In this document: piece by piece, positions 9,695 to 16,634 of the stretch
Numbering within the stretch: position 1 is the stretch's first letter
Layout: each line of letters starts with the position of its first letter
Assembly: GCF_001667015.1 (NCBI RefSeq)
Contig: NZ_LZIS01000109.1
Span: 1 to 63,198 of the forward strand
Direction of reading: 5' to 3'
From: Mycobacterium sp. E3198
Lineage (GTDB): Bacteria; Actinomycetota; Actinomycetes; Mycobacteriales; Mycobacteriaceae
DNA: 63,198 nt
Notes under the pieces: generated by a model
Told to the model about the DNA's origin: nothing
Databases searched by the model: none
The model's input: only the letters and a program-made list of their open reading frames with translations
Position numbers and translations under genes: made by a program

Positions 9695-9883
9695 TCAACG
9701 CTGAGCCGAAACTGCCGGACTGGAAATCGGACCGGCCAATCTGGCCTCGGCGTCCTCGACTGCGGCGAGCATGCGATCGCTGAGAGCCAGGCATTCCCGC
9801 TCGCCCAGACCGCCCTGCAGGGAGTATCCGAGCTGACGCACCTCGATGGCGAACCGATGCAGGTCATCACAGAGCTGCTTCAT
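9695..9883 (-). CDS. Small hypothetical helical protein
   Basis: 62 codons starting MKQLCDDLHRFAIEVRQLGY. GAGAAGG about 6 nt upstream of ATG 9883 is a good ribosome-binding site and decides this start over an ATG at 9913. The protein is helical with a heptad-like core (CLALSDRMLAAVEDAEARL) and no membrane segment. It is paired with the 54-codon gene downstream. A toxin-antitoxin or regulatory pair is possible, but neither partner shows a recognised toxin or DNA-binding motif. Confidence 0.5.
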   Translation of the reverse strand: MKQLCDDLHRFAIEVRQLGYSLQGGLGERECLALSDRMLAAVEDAEARLAGPISSPAVSAQR

Positions 9884-9919
9884 GGCACCTTCTCGACTGG
9901 AAGGAATTTGCATAAGCCG

Positions 9920-9968
9920 CGGACGCCCACGTCCTAGCCGGCGGACCCAATCCCGGACGCCCACGTCC
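9920..9968. repeat. Two direct copies of a 15-bp sequence
   Basis: CGGACGCCCACGTCC occurs at 9920-9934 and again at 9954-9968, the two starts 34 bases apart, in the promoter region of the small two-gene unit. The spacing is about three helical turns, which would place two protein-binding sites on one DNA face. The purpose is not known. Confidence 0.55.
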
Positions 9969-10100
9969 CGCCGAATCGGGGATAGCGCCCTCAATGCTAG
10001 GCCTGTAGGGGGCCGTTTTCACCACCGCCGTTAGAGATAATTCCGCCGGGTTGCATTTCGAGCGCACGAACGAACGGGACCGCGTGGGAGGATCCTTCGC

Positions 10101-10493
10101 ATGGGTCCTTTTCTGCTTCGCGCCGCGTTGACCGGCCTCGCCATGTGGATCGTCACCCTCTTCATGCACGGGATGAGATTCGTCGGCGGCAACACCACGC
10201 TGCAGACGGTCGCGATCATCTTCGTCGTCGCCGTGATCTTCGGTCTGGTCAACGCGTTCATCAAGCCGGTCGTCCAGATCCTGTCGATTCCCCTGTACAT
10301 CCTCACCCTCGGGCTCATCCACGTCGTGATCAACGCCTTGATGTTGTGGATCACCGCGTGGATCACCGCGCACACCACGCACTGGGGGCTGCAGATCGAC
10401 CACTTCTGGTGGACGGCGATCTGGGCCGCCATCCTGTTGTCGATCGTGAGCTGGGTGCTGTCGCTGGTCATCCGCGACGTCACGCGCGCCTAG
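10101..10493 (+). CDS. Membrane protein of the mycobacterial 4-TMS holin-like family
   Basis: 130 residues with four hydrophobic segments, of the PF04020 type (phage holin superfamily IV). These are common chromosomal membrane proteins in actinobacteria rather than true lysis proteins. Typical family stretches are FGLVNAFIKPVVQILSIPLY and LGLIHVVINALMLWI. GGGAGG lies about 10 nt before the ATG. By position it is Rv1903. It converges with the enoyl-CoA hydratase gene with only 4 bases between stops. There are no other phage genes around it. Confidence 0.88.
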   Translation: MGPFLLRAALTGLAMWIVTLFMHGMRFVGGNTTLQTVAIIFVVAVIFGLVNAFIKPVVQILSIPLYILTLGLIHVVINALMLWITAWITAHTTHWGLQIDHFWWTAIWAAILLSIVSWVLSLVIRDVTRA

Positions 10494-10497
10494 ATCG

Positions 10498-11280
10498 TCA
10501 GCGGCCCTGCCAGCGCGGCGGCCGCTTCTCGGCGAACGCGCGGGGCCCCTCCTTGGCGTCCTCGGTCTCGAAAACCCGGTCGCTGTGCCGTGTTTCGTTG
10601 TCGTAGGCCGCCCCGAGCTCGAGCGACAGACCCTCGACGGCCGACTGTTTCGTCGCAAAGACGGCGAGCGGCGCGTTGGCCGCGATGCGCTCGGCGTAGT
10701 CGTACGCGGTGTCCATCAGTTGGTCGGCGGGCACCACCCGGTTGATCAGCCCCATGGCCAGGGCCCGCTCCGCGTCCACCATGTCGGCCGTCAGCAGCAA
10801 CTCCATCGCCAGCGGGTACGGCATCTGGCGGGGCAGCCGGACGGTGCTCCCGCCGCCGGCGAACAGGCCGCGCTTCGGCTCCATCACCGCGAAACGCGCC
10901 TCGGGCACGGCGACGCGAATGTCCGTGGAGGTCAGCATCTCGAAGCCGCCCGCGACGCAGGTGCCGTTGACGGCCGCGACGATCGGCTTGTACACCGGGA
11001 ACCGATGCAGGACGGCGTGGATCGCGTCGTCCTTGTTCCAGCCCTCGGGCTTGGGCAGGTCGCCGGTGAGTTCCGGGATGAATTTCTTCAGGTCGGCGCC
11101 CGTGCAGAAGTCCCGGCCGACGCCGGTGATCACCGCCACCCAGGCGCGATCGTCGTCGCGGAATGCCGCCCACGCGTGGGCCAGGTCGCGGAAGTGCTCC
11201 ATGTCCAAGGAGTTGCGCGTCTCGGGACGGTTGATCGTGATGGTCGCGACGTGGGCCTGCAGCGAGTAGTCAATGCTCAT
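10498..11280 (-). CDS. Enoyl-CoA hydratase/isomerase family protein
   Basis: 260-residue crotonase-fold enzyme acting on acyl-CoA thioesters. The N terminus INRPETRNSL, the first oxyanion-hole region (GRDFCTGADLKKF), the second (NGTCVAGGFEML) and the active-site loop (EPKRGLFAGGGSTVRLPR) are in order. The ATG at 11280 overlaps the stop of the upstream D-amino-acid oxidase gene by 4 bases (ATGA), so the two are translationally coupled. Hydratase, isomerase or dehydratase activity cannot be decided. Coupling to an amino-acid oxidase is unusual and could mean that a 2-oxo acid from the oxidase enters CoA metabolism. Confidence 0.85.
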   Translation of the reverse strand: MSIDYSLQAHVATITINRPETRNSLDMEHFRDLAHAWAAFRDDDRAWVAVITGVGRDFCTGADLKKFIPELTGDLPKPEGWNKDDAIHAVLHRFPVYKPIVAAVNGTCVAGGFEMLTSTDIRVAVPEARFAVMEPKRGLFAGGGSTVRLPRQMPYPLAMELLLTADMVDAERALAMGLINRVVPADQLMDTAYDYAERIAANAPLAVFATKQSAVEGLSLELGAAYDNETRHSDRVFETEDAKEGPRAFAEKRPPRWQGR

Positions 11281-12260
11281 CGCCCCTCCGGGTGATCGAC
11301 CAGGCGCAGCACGTCGCGCGCGCAACCCCACGACAGCGTCACGCCGTTGCCGCCGTGCCCGTAGTTGTGCACGCACCGGGCCCGCCCCAGCTGCTCGGCC
11401 TCCAACCGCACGGCCGGCCGGTCCGGGCGCAGCCCGGTGATCGTCTCGATCACCTCCGCCCCGCACAGCCGCGGTTCGATACCGCGGCACCGCTGCAGGA
11501 TCCGGTCGGTCACCTCGGGATCCGGGGTGGTGTCCCAGCGGCCTGGAATGCTGACGCCACCGCACACCACCCGCTGCGGATGCGGGAAAAAGCACGTCCA
11601 TTCCCGGCCATGGCTCAACTCGATAAACAGTTGCCGCACACCGGGATTCGTCAGGACGACGTGCTGGCCGAACACCGGCCGCACGGAGTCGTCGCCGGTC
11701 AGCGCTGCCGCGCCGAGCCCGGCGCAGTTGACGACGATCGGCGCGGCGTCGGCGGCCTCGCCCAGCGACCCGACCGATCGCACCTCGATCTCACCGCCGG
11801 CCGCGTCCAGCCGGCGGGTCAGGTAGTCGAGATAGCGCGGCATGTCGATCATCGGCATGCTGGCGCGAAACCCGGCGCCGAAGCCGTCCGGCACGTCGGC
11901 GGGGTCGGCCGGCCGCAGGTCGGGGATCAGCTTGGCCGCGGGCGAGGCCGCCTCGGCCCCGATGAATTCGCCGACGGCCAGCGCCGGCGCCAGGAGCACC
12001 CCGGTGCCGGGCTCGTCGGCCAGGTCGCGAAACACCCGCAGCGAATGCGCGGTCCAGTCCAGGGTCGCCGCGGCGCGTTCGGCCGGGCGCGGGGGCGCCC
12101 AGACCGCACCGGCCACCACGGACGTCGTCTCTTGCGGCATCGCGGCCGCCCACACGCGCACCGGTCGGCCCGCCTCGGCCAGGCAGATCGCGGACGTCAA
12201 ACCGCTGACGCCGGCACCGATGACGAGAACAGGCTGGGGGTCACCCGCGTCAGTCGCCAA
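11277..12260 (-). CDS. aao: D-amino-acid oxidase
   Basis: About 327 residues. The FAD-binding N terminus is VLVIGAGVSGLTSAICLAEAG. The DAO family signature is near the C terminus (VHNYGHGGNGVTLSWGCA), and an aromatic/Arg substrate region precedes it. It oxidises D-amino acids to 2-oxo acids with release of NH3 and H2O2. The start is uncertain: TTG 12260 (LATDAGDPQPVLVIG) gives the family length, and GGGAG lies 12 nt upstream. By position it is Rv1905c. Its H2O2 production is notable because no katG is found at the neighbouring furA. Confidence 0.88.
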   Translation of the reverse strand: MATDAGDPQPVLVIGAGVSGLTSAICLAEAGRPVRVWAAAMPQETTSVVAGAVWAPPRPAERAAATLDWTAHSLRVFRDLADEPGTGVLLAPALAVGEFIGAEAASPAAKLIPDLRPADPADVPDGFGAGFRASMPMIDMPRYLDYLTRRLDAAGGEIEVRSVGSLGEAADAAPIVVNCAGLGAAALTGDDSVRPVFGQHVVLTNPGVRQLFIELSHGREWTCFFPHPQRVVCGGVSIPGRWDTTPDPEVTDRILQRCRGIEPRLCGAEVIETITGLRPDRPAVRLEAEQLGRARCVHNYGHGGNGVTLSWGCARDVLRLVDHPEGR

Positions 12261-12277
12261 TGGCCGGCAAGCTCCCG

Positions 12278-12745
12278 TCAGGAATGGGGGGGTGGCGGGC
12301 CGTTCTGGCCGCCGAGCAGCCCGTTGAGGATGCCGAGGGTGCCTTGCACACCGGCAGGCGGGGCGCTGGGGGGCAGTGCGGCGTCGGGCGTCAGCTGCCA
12401 GGGCTGGCACCCCGAGGTCTTGAACGATTTGTCCGTGGGCTCGATCTGCACTACCTGCGGCTTCTTGCTCAGGGCGTTGTCGACGAGGTTGCCGTCGGGG
12501 TTGCCCGTCCGCTTCCAGTAGCAGGTGCCGTCTCCGACGGGTCCCGCCGAGCTGTAGATGCCCGGAGCGATGTCGCTGCCGACCGCGAACGTCCCATCGT
12601 GGTCCATCGTGGTCTTCGGCCCTGGTGGGGGAGTCGGCTCCGGATCGGCGCCGGCGACGGCCGCCGACGCTGCCGCCCAGCCGGCAAGCAGCAGCCCCGC
12701 GGTCACCGATCGTGCCGTCACGGATGCTTTAACCTTGAACCCCAC
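12278..12745 (-). CDS. Secreted protein, Rv1906c-like
   Basis: 155 residues from GTG 12745, close to the length I recall for Rv1906c. An N-terminal signal peptide (basic start, hydrophobic core TAGLLLAGWAAASAAVAGA) is followed by a proline-rich linker and a small domain with conserved cysteines (GTCYWKR, TSGCQPWQL). The C terminus is low-complexity (GLLGGQNGPPPPHS). A TTG at 12772 is an alternative start. The gene begins within 7-34 bases of the furA stop, so it can be read from the furA promoter. In M. tuberculosis katG and Rv1907c lie between these two genes; here they do not. Function unknown; expected extracytoplasmic. Confidence 0.8.
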   Translation of the reverse strand: MGFKVKASVTARSVTAGLLLAGWAAASAAVAGADPEPTPPPGPKTTMDHDGTFAVGSDIAPGIYSSAGPVGDGTCYWKRTGNPDGNLVDNALSKKPQVVQIEPTDKSFKTSGCQPWQLTPDAALPPSAPPAGVQGTLGILNGLLGGQNGPPPPHS

Positions 12746-12778
12746 GAGGCAGCAGTTTACCGGTGCGAGCAACCCATT

Positions 12779-13513
12779 TCATGTGGACGTTGACGAGGGC
12801 GAAACGGACGGCTCGATGCGAGGCCCGTTGCTGGCCACTGTGGCATCAGCGATGTCGTAGCGCGCCCACCCGGCATTGGCTCCCAGCCCGCCTGTCCCAA
12901 TTCCGGCCGCCTTCAACCCCGTGATGGGCGTGAGCGGGCCGGGGGCGCGCCATTCCCCCGGCGCCGGGGTTGGCGTTGGCGCCGGCACCAGTTGGCCATT
13001 GCCCGGTGGGGGGTTGCCGCTATCGCCCGAATCGAGCATGCCGTCGGGGAGTTGTTCGGTGGGGCTGTGATCCTCGATGGGTTGAGACACGAGTGTTTCC
13101 GAGCAGCCGGGACAGCGACCCCAATAGATGACCTCCGCCCCGTCGAGCTGAAAGCCGTTGGTGTCCGCGACGGAGAGGCAGGGAGCCCCACCGATGGCGC
13201 AGTCGACGTCGGCGATGGCCCCGCAACTCCGGCAGACCATGTGATGGTGGTTGTCGCCTACGCGAGTTTCGTAGCGTGCGACCGAGCCCGGGGGCTGGAC
13301 CCGTCGCAAGAGACCGACATCGGTCAGCGCGTGCAGGATGTCGTAGACGGCCTGCCGGGACACGTCGGGCAGGCACGCGCGCACGGCTCCGATGATCGTT
13401 TCCGTGTCGGCGTGCGGGTTCAGCTGCACCGAATGAAGCACGGCGATGCGCGGGCGTGTCACCCGCAGATCGGCCGAACGAAGACGCTCCGCATAGCGCG
13501 CCACCGAGGGCAT
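12779..13513 (-). CDS. furA: FurA-like repressor with ~100-residue C-terminal extension
   Basis: Residues 1-143 are a Fur-family protein: an N-terminal winged helix (LRVTRPRIAVL, SRQAVYDILHAL) and a dimerisation/metal domain with GDNHHHMVCRSCG and a second CxxC in WGRCPGC. In M. tuberculosis FurA is about 147 residues and is cotranscribed with katG. Here the frame continues to 244 residues with a proline/glycine-rich tail (PAPTPTPAPGEW, GIGTGGLGANAGW, SVSPSSTST), then stops 7-34 bases before the Rv1906c homologue. No catalase-peroxidase sequence is present. The start MPSVARYAERL matches the family; no Shine-Dalgarno sequence precedes it. The tail may be a remnant left when katG was deleted, or a real added domain. 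Confidence 0.85.
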   Translation of the reverse strand: MPSVARYAERLRSADLRVTRPRIAVLHSVQLNPHADTETIIGAVRACLPDVSRQAVYDILHALTDVGLLRRVQPPGSVARYETRVGDNHHHMVCRSCGAIADVDCAIGGAPCLSVADTNGFQLDGAEVIYWGRCPGCSETLVSQPIEDHSPTEQLPDGMLDSGDSGNPPPGNGQLVPAPTPTPAPGEWRAPGPLTPITGLKAAGIGTGGLGANAGWARYDIADATVASNGPRIEPSVSPSSTST

Positions 13514-13528
13514 CTGAACCAGGAGAAG

Positions 13529-13550
13529 GTCTTTTCTGGAATTGATCAAG
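13529..13550 (-). promoter_or_regulatory. AT-rich putative FurA autoregulatory site
   Basis: Just upstream of furA, read on the minus strand, is CTTGATCAATTCCAGAAAAG. It contains the palindrome TTGATCAA (13542-13549) and is AT-rich in a GC-rich setting. FurA of M. tuberculosis is known to repress its own promoter from an AT-rich operator next to the start codon, and this position and composition fit. The match is by recall, not alignment. Confidence 0.45.
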
Positions 13551-14085
13551 CCTCTGACCCTTCATCAAACCGGGAAAGCGGTTGACGTCGTGGCGCCGAT
13601 GAATACCGTTTCCATAGCTTAGTTTTCGCGGCGGAACTCAGGTTAGGGTCCTTTGGCACCTTGTGGTGAGTTTTCGACAAATCGCGGACCTCTTTTTAGG
13701 TCCCCCATCCCCACCATCAACCAAATCTTGGGTCGCGAGCGGGAAAGGTCTCGGCCGAGCAAAGCGCGCTCGCTCGGTGTACTGCGGGCATTCGCGGGGA
13801 GCTAAGTTCGAGCAGTCGCCGCCGACCGTTCGCGCGGCCGGGAGCGGCCCGCTCGCCGACCACGGCCACCGCCCCCGCCGGTCCGGCCAGGCGAGTTGAA
13901 AGCCTCGCGTCGCGACCCCGTGCCGGGCGATCGCGGCGCTCATGCGCGCATCGGCTTATTCGACCTCGACGAGCTGCACCAGCGTCGGACCGGGGAGGGC
14001 GAGCCGGGCACCGGGTTTGGCCACCGACATCTTTGACCGCACGCGGCTCGCGGATGGCGAAAAGCGTTGGGGTGGAAGGCGGTTC
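13551..14085. other. Long intergenic stretch without a convincing gene
   Basis: About 535 bases between furA and the SRPBCC operon. Open frames exist on both strands (for example 13638-13943 minus and 13663-13899 plus), but they lack ribosome-binding sites and recognisable domains. A short minus-strand frame ending at 13956 reads KPGARLALPGPTLVQLVEVE and could be the tail of a decayed gene. The region sits where the gene order departs from M. tuberculosis. Confidence 0.5.
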
Positions 14086-14580
14086 TTACGTCAGGCGGCG
14101 CACTTTGCCGGCGTAGCCCAACGCGTGCTCGTACGTGTCAAGGTTGTCGCGGGAAATCCTCGCGTGCACCGGGCGCTCGAGGAAGAAGCGCAGCACCGGG
14201 TTGTAGGCGTGGTAGGTCTCGTGAAAGGTCAGCACGGTGGTGCCGTCGGGCTGCTCCTCGAGTTCGTGATAACCCTCGGCGCGGGACCACAACGGCGCGC
14301 CGACCGCAACATAGCGCGACAGCTTGTACATTTCCGCCTCGGTCACGGTCTCCCACGACCGCGCTCGGCCGCCCGACAGCAGGTACTTGGGGACCGGGAA
14401 GATGCAGGTGCGGACCAACCCCTCACCTGCCTCGTTGCCCTCGTTGAGGATCTCCATGCTGCCCGTGGGCCACGTGAGCACCCGCGGCCGGGGCGCGTTC
14501 GGTGGAACGGGCGGATGAAGCACCCGCCACACTTTCCTCGGCGGCGCGTCGACGTGGAATCGCACGGTATAGGACTGCAT
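14086..14580 (-). CDS. SRPBCC/START-like domain protein
   Basis: 164 residues starting MQSYTVRFHVDAPPRKVWRVL, the first strand and helix of the helix-grip fold, with later strands TTVLTFHETYHAY and a C-terminal helix. Such proteins bind hydrophobic ligands or act as cyclases and aromatases. The ATG overlaps the stop of the nitroreductase gene (TGATG), so it is translationally coupled as the third gene of an operon starting at 15735. The ligand is unknown. The gene is not at this position in H37Rv as I recall it. Confidence 0.78.
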   Translation of the reverse strand: MQSYTVRFHVDAPPRKVWRVLHPPVPPNAPRPRVLTWPTGSMEILNEGNEAGEGLVRTCIFPVPKYLLSGGRARSWETVTEAEMYKLSRYVAVGAPLWSRAEGYHELEEQPDGTTVLTFHETYHAYNPVLRFFLERPVHARISRDNLDTYEHALGYAGKVRRLT

Positions 14581-15221
14581 CAGCGTTCTCCAGCGGGGTG
14601 TCCCCAGGTGTCCCAGTAAGTGATGGTCTCCGCGGGTGGCCGCTTGGCCGGCCGGAAGTCGGTGCCGATCGTGTAGGCCACGGGGAACAGCGCGGCCTGG
14701 GTGGCCGTGTCGGGGATGCCGAGCAGCTCGGCCACCTCTTGCTCCCTGGCCAGGTGCATCGTCGTCCACACCGACCCGAGGCCGCGCGACCGCAGGGCAA
14801 GCAGGAAACTCCAGCCGGCCGGGATGATCGAGGCCCAGGCCGACGCGGCCGTCAGCAGGTTCGAGTTGTCGATGCGGTTGTCCAGGCAGGGGATGACGTG
14901 CACGGGAACGCGGGCCAGCGTCTCGGTCAGGGCCAACGCGCCGGCATACACGCGCTGGGTCTGCGGATCGGACGCCTCGTTGGCCGCGTACGCCAGGTAT
15001 TCGGCGCCGACGCGGCGATAGATCTCGGCGATCGCCGCGCGCTTGTCGGCATCGGTGATCACCAGCCAGCGCCAGTCCTGCGCGTTACTCGCGGTCGGCG
15101 CCTGCATGGCGAGCCGTATGCATTCGAGGATGACTTCACGGCCGACGGGTCGGTCGAGGTCGAGGCGTTTGCGGACGGCGCGAGTGGTGCTCAGCAACTC
15201 ATCGACCGTCGCGATGTCCAT
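14580..15221 (-). CDS. Nitroreductase family FMN oxidoreductase
   Basis: 213 residues. The N-terminal TTRAVRKRLDLDRPV is the FMN phosphate-binding region, followed by AMQAPTASNAQDWRWLVI (the PSxxNxQPW-type motif). The C-terminal region LGSVWTTMHL with a later PVAYTIG strand is typical of the family. It would reduce nitro, quinone, enone or flavin-like substrates with NAD(P)H. It is the middle gene of a three-gene operon with a carboxymuconolactone decarboxylase-like protein upstream and an SRPBCC protein overlapping downstream, which suggests processing of a cyclic hydrophobic compound. Substrate unknown. Confidence 0.85.
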   Translation of the reverse strand: MDIATVDELLSTTRAVRKRLDLDRPVGREVILECIRLAMQAPTASNAQDWRWLVITDADKRAAIAEIYRRVGAEYLAYAANEASDPQTQRVYAGALALTETLARVPVHVIPCLDNRIDNSNLLTAASAWASIIPAGWSFLLALRSRGLGSVWTTMHLAREQEVAELLGIPDTATQAALFPVAYTIGTDFRPAKRPPAETITYWDTWGHPAGER

Positions 15222-15252
15222 CGGATCCTTACTGTTGTTGGTCGAAGCCGGA

Positions 15253-15735
15253 TCAAAGCTCGATGGCGCAGGACTGGTCGACGCCGAGCACCGCCAGCGA
15301 GCGACCCAGGCCGAGGAACACCGCCACGCAGAGCGTCAGATCGAGGATCTCCTCGTCGGAGAACGCGGCGCGCAGCCGACCGAAGAACGCGTCGTCCATC
15401 GACGCGTGGTCGTTGGCGAAGCGTTCCGCGAACTCGATGGCAAGACGCTGACGCGGCGTGTAACCGGGGTAGCTGGCGTAGGCGGCGACGTGGTCGTAGA
15501 GCTCGGGGGCAACGCCGGCGTTCAGCACGGACTGGGCGCGAAAATCCGAGCAGGCGACGCAGTCGTTGATCTGGGCGATGCGCATCCTCGCCAGTTCCCG
15601 CTCCTCGGCCGGCAGGATGCTTTGCTCATACGCGCCCCGGATCATCCGCTCGACCATGCCGCCGAGCTGTGGCCGCAGCGTCCAGATCATGGCGGGTTCG
15701 CCGCCGGGACCGTCCGGCACATCGAGTCGGGCCAT
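15253..15735 (-). CDS. Carboxymuconolactone decarboxylase/AhpD-like protein
   Basis: 160 residues, all-helical, with the AhpD-type redox motif in NDCVACSDFRAQS (CxxC). TPRQRLAIEFAERFAND is the usual following helix. Members are either peroxidase-associated thiol proteins or true decarboxylases; the CxxC favours a redox role. ATG 15735 has CAGGAG about 8 nt upstream. It is the first gene of the minus-strand operon, and the palindrome CGTTACCGTAACG lies 26-38 bases before its start. The family call is firm, the function open. Confidence 0.82.
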   Translation of the reverse strand: MARLDVPDGPGGEPAMIWTLRPQLGGMVERMIRGAYEQSILPAEERELARMRIAQINDCVACSDFRAQSVLNAGVAPELYDHVAAYASYPGYTPRQRLAIEFAERFANDHASMDDAFFGRLRAAFSDEEILDLTLCVAVFLGLGRSLAVLGVDQSCAIEL

Positions 15736-15760
15736 CCGTGAACTCCTGCCCGGTGAATGT

Positions 15761-15773
15761 CGTTACCGTAACG
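15761..15773. promoter_or_regulatory. Palindromic operator CGTTACCGTAACG
   Basis: A perfect inverted repeat (CGTTAC-C-GTAACG) lies in the 192-base gap between two divergent operons, next to the minus-strand promoter. A related half site GGTTACCGTCC is near 15867-15877, closer to the plus-strand gene. Size and symmetry suit a TetR-type repressor, but no regulator gene is adjacent. Confidence 0.55.
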
Positions 15774-15927
15774 AAGCAAACCAGATTCTCGACTCGGCTG
15801 TCTAGGTCGGCGAACGCGCCGCATTGTGCATTTGTAGACCCGGCGCGGACGCCGGAGAGCGGCCGGGTTACCGTCCGTGAAACGAGGGCGTTCAAAACCA
15901 GAGCGTCCCGTGTTTGGAGGTCTCGGC

Positions 15928-16626
15928 GTGCTGTTCATGCACGAGGTACACAGGGTGCGCGGCCGCGCCGAAGACGACTTCGAGGCCGCGTTTCGCGAGG
16001 GCTGGATGCCCATGCTCGGCGCGGACGACGACGCCCGGCTGCTGTGGTATGCCGATCACGCCCAGGGCAGCGGCCCCGCCTACACCGTCGTCACCGTCAC
16101 CGCGGTGCGCGACGGGGCGGCGTGGGAACGGCTCGCCCTGCGGGTGCAGCAGGGCGACCTGCAGAAGTGGATCCGCGGCCTCGACGAACTGCGCCACGAG
16201 GTGGAGGCGAAGCTGTTGGTCCCGCTCGTGTGGTCGCCCCTGCAGGAAGTGTCGTTCGACGACGTACCGACCGACGGCCGGGAGCACGAGCTGACGCTCT
16301 ACATGGAAGACACCATGTGGCCCTACCAGGACAAGTTCGAGGAATACATCGACCGCTGCGGCGACGTCTACGCCCGCAGCCTGGAGCGGCCGTCCTCGAT
16401 GCTGACCATCCAGGCGGCCTTTCAGCCCGCGCTGGGCAGCCACCTGCGCCGCGAGGTCATCCTGATGCAGCGCATCAAACGGCCGGAGCAACTGCTGGAG
16501 CTGCTCCGGACCCACATCCCGTCGGAATACCGCGCGCCGGGCACGTGGATGCACGACGCCCTGGATCTGCGCGACCAGTGGACCAGCCGGCTGCTGCGCA
16601 CCTCCGCGTGGTCACCCCTGTATTAG
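15928..16626 (+). CDS. Duplicated dimeric alpha-beta barrel (EthD/NIPSNAP-like) protein, copy 1
   Basis: 232 residues. GGAGG at 15916-15920 is 7 nt before GTG 15928, giving VLFMHEVHRVRG and fixing the start. Each half looks like a ferredoxin-like ABM repeat: the first holds FEAAFREGWMPML and YTVVTVTAV, the second LTLYMEDTMWPY and MLTIQAAFQPAL. A homologue of the same length and near-identical C terminus (SRLLRTS.WSPLY) is encoded at 18106, with an acyl-CoA synthetase between them. ABM proteins include monooxygenases, cyclases and dehydratases acting on hydrophobic substrates. The fold assignment is by pattern only; no function is known to me. Confidence 0.65.
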   Translation: MLFMHEVHRVRGRAEDDFEAAFREGWMPMLGADDDARLLWYADHAQGSGPAYTVVTVTAVRDGAAWERLALRVQQGDLQKWIRGLDELRHEVEAKLLVPLVWSPLQEVSFDDVPTDGREHELTLYMEDTMWPYQDKFEEYIDRCGDVYARSLERPSSMLTIQAAFQPALGSHLRREVILMQRIKRPEQLLELLRTHIPSEYRAPGTWMHDALDLRDQWTSRLLRTSAWSPLY

Positions 16627-16634
16627 GCCCCTAG

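Noticed and set aside
9510..9883. Toxin-antitoxin pair
   Set aside because: Neither small protein shows a toxin, nuclease or DNA-binding motif, so the label would be a guess.
10101..10493. Holin-like gene as evidence of a prophage
   Set aside because: This four-helix family is a standard chromosomal gene at this position, and no other phage genes are near.
12779..13080. C-terminal remnant of KatG in the FurA tail
   Set aside because: The tail shares no recognisable KatG motif with the termini I can recall. It was left as an unexplained extension.
13638..13943. 101-codon minus-strand frame in the furA upstream gap
   Set aside because: No ribosome-binding site, no domain and biased composition. 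Treated as non-coding.
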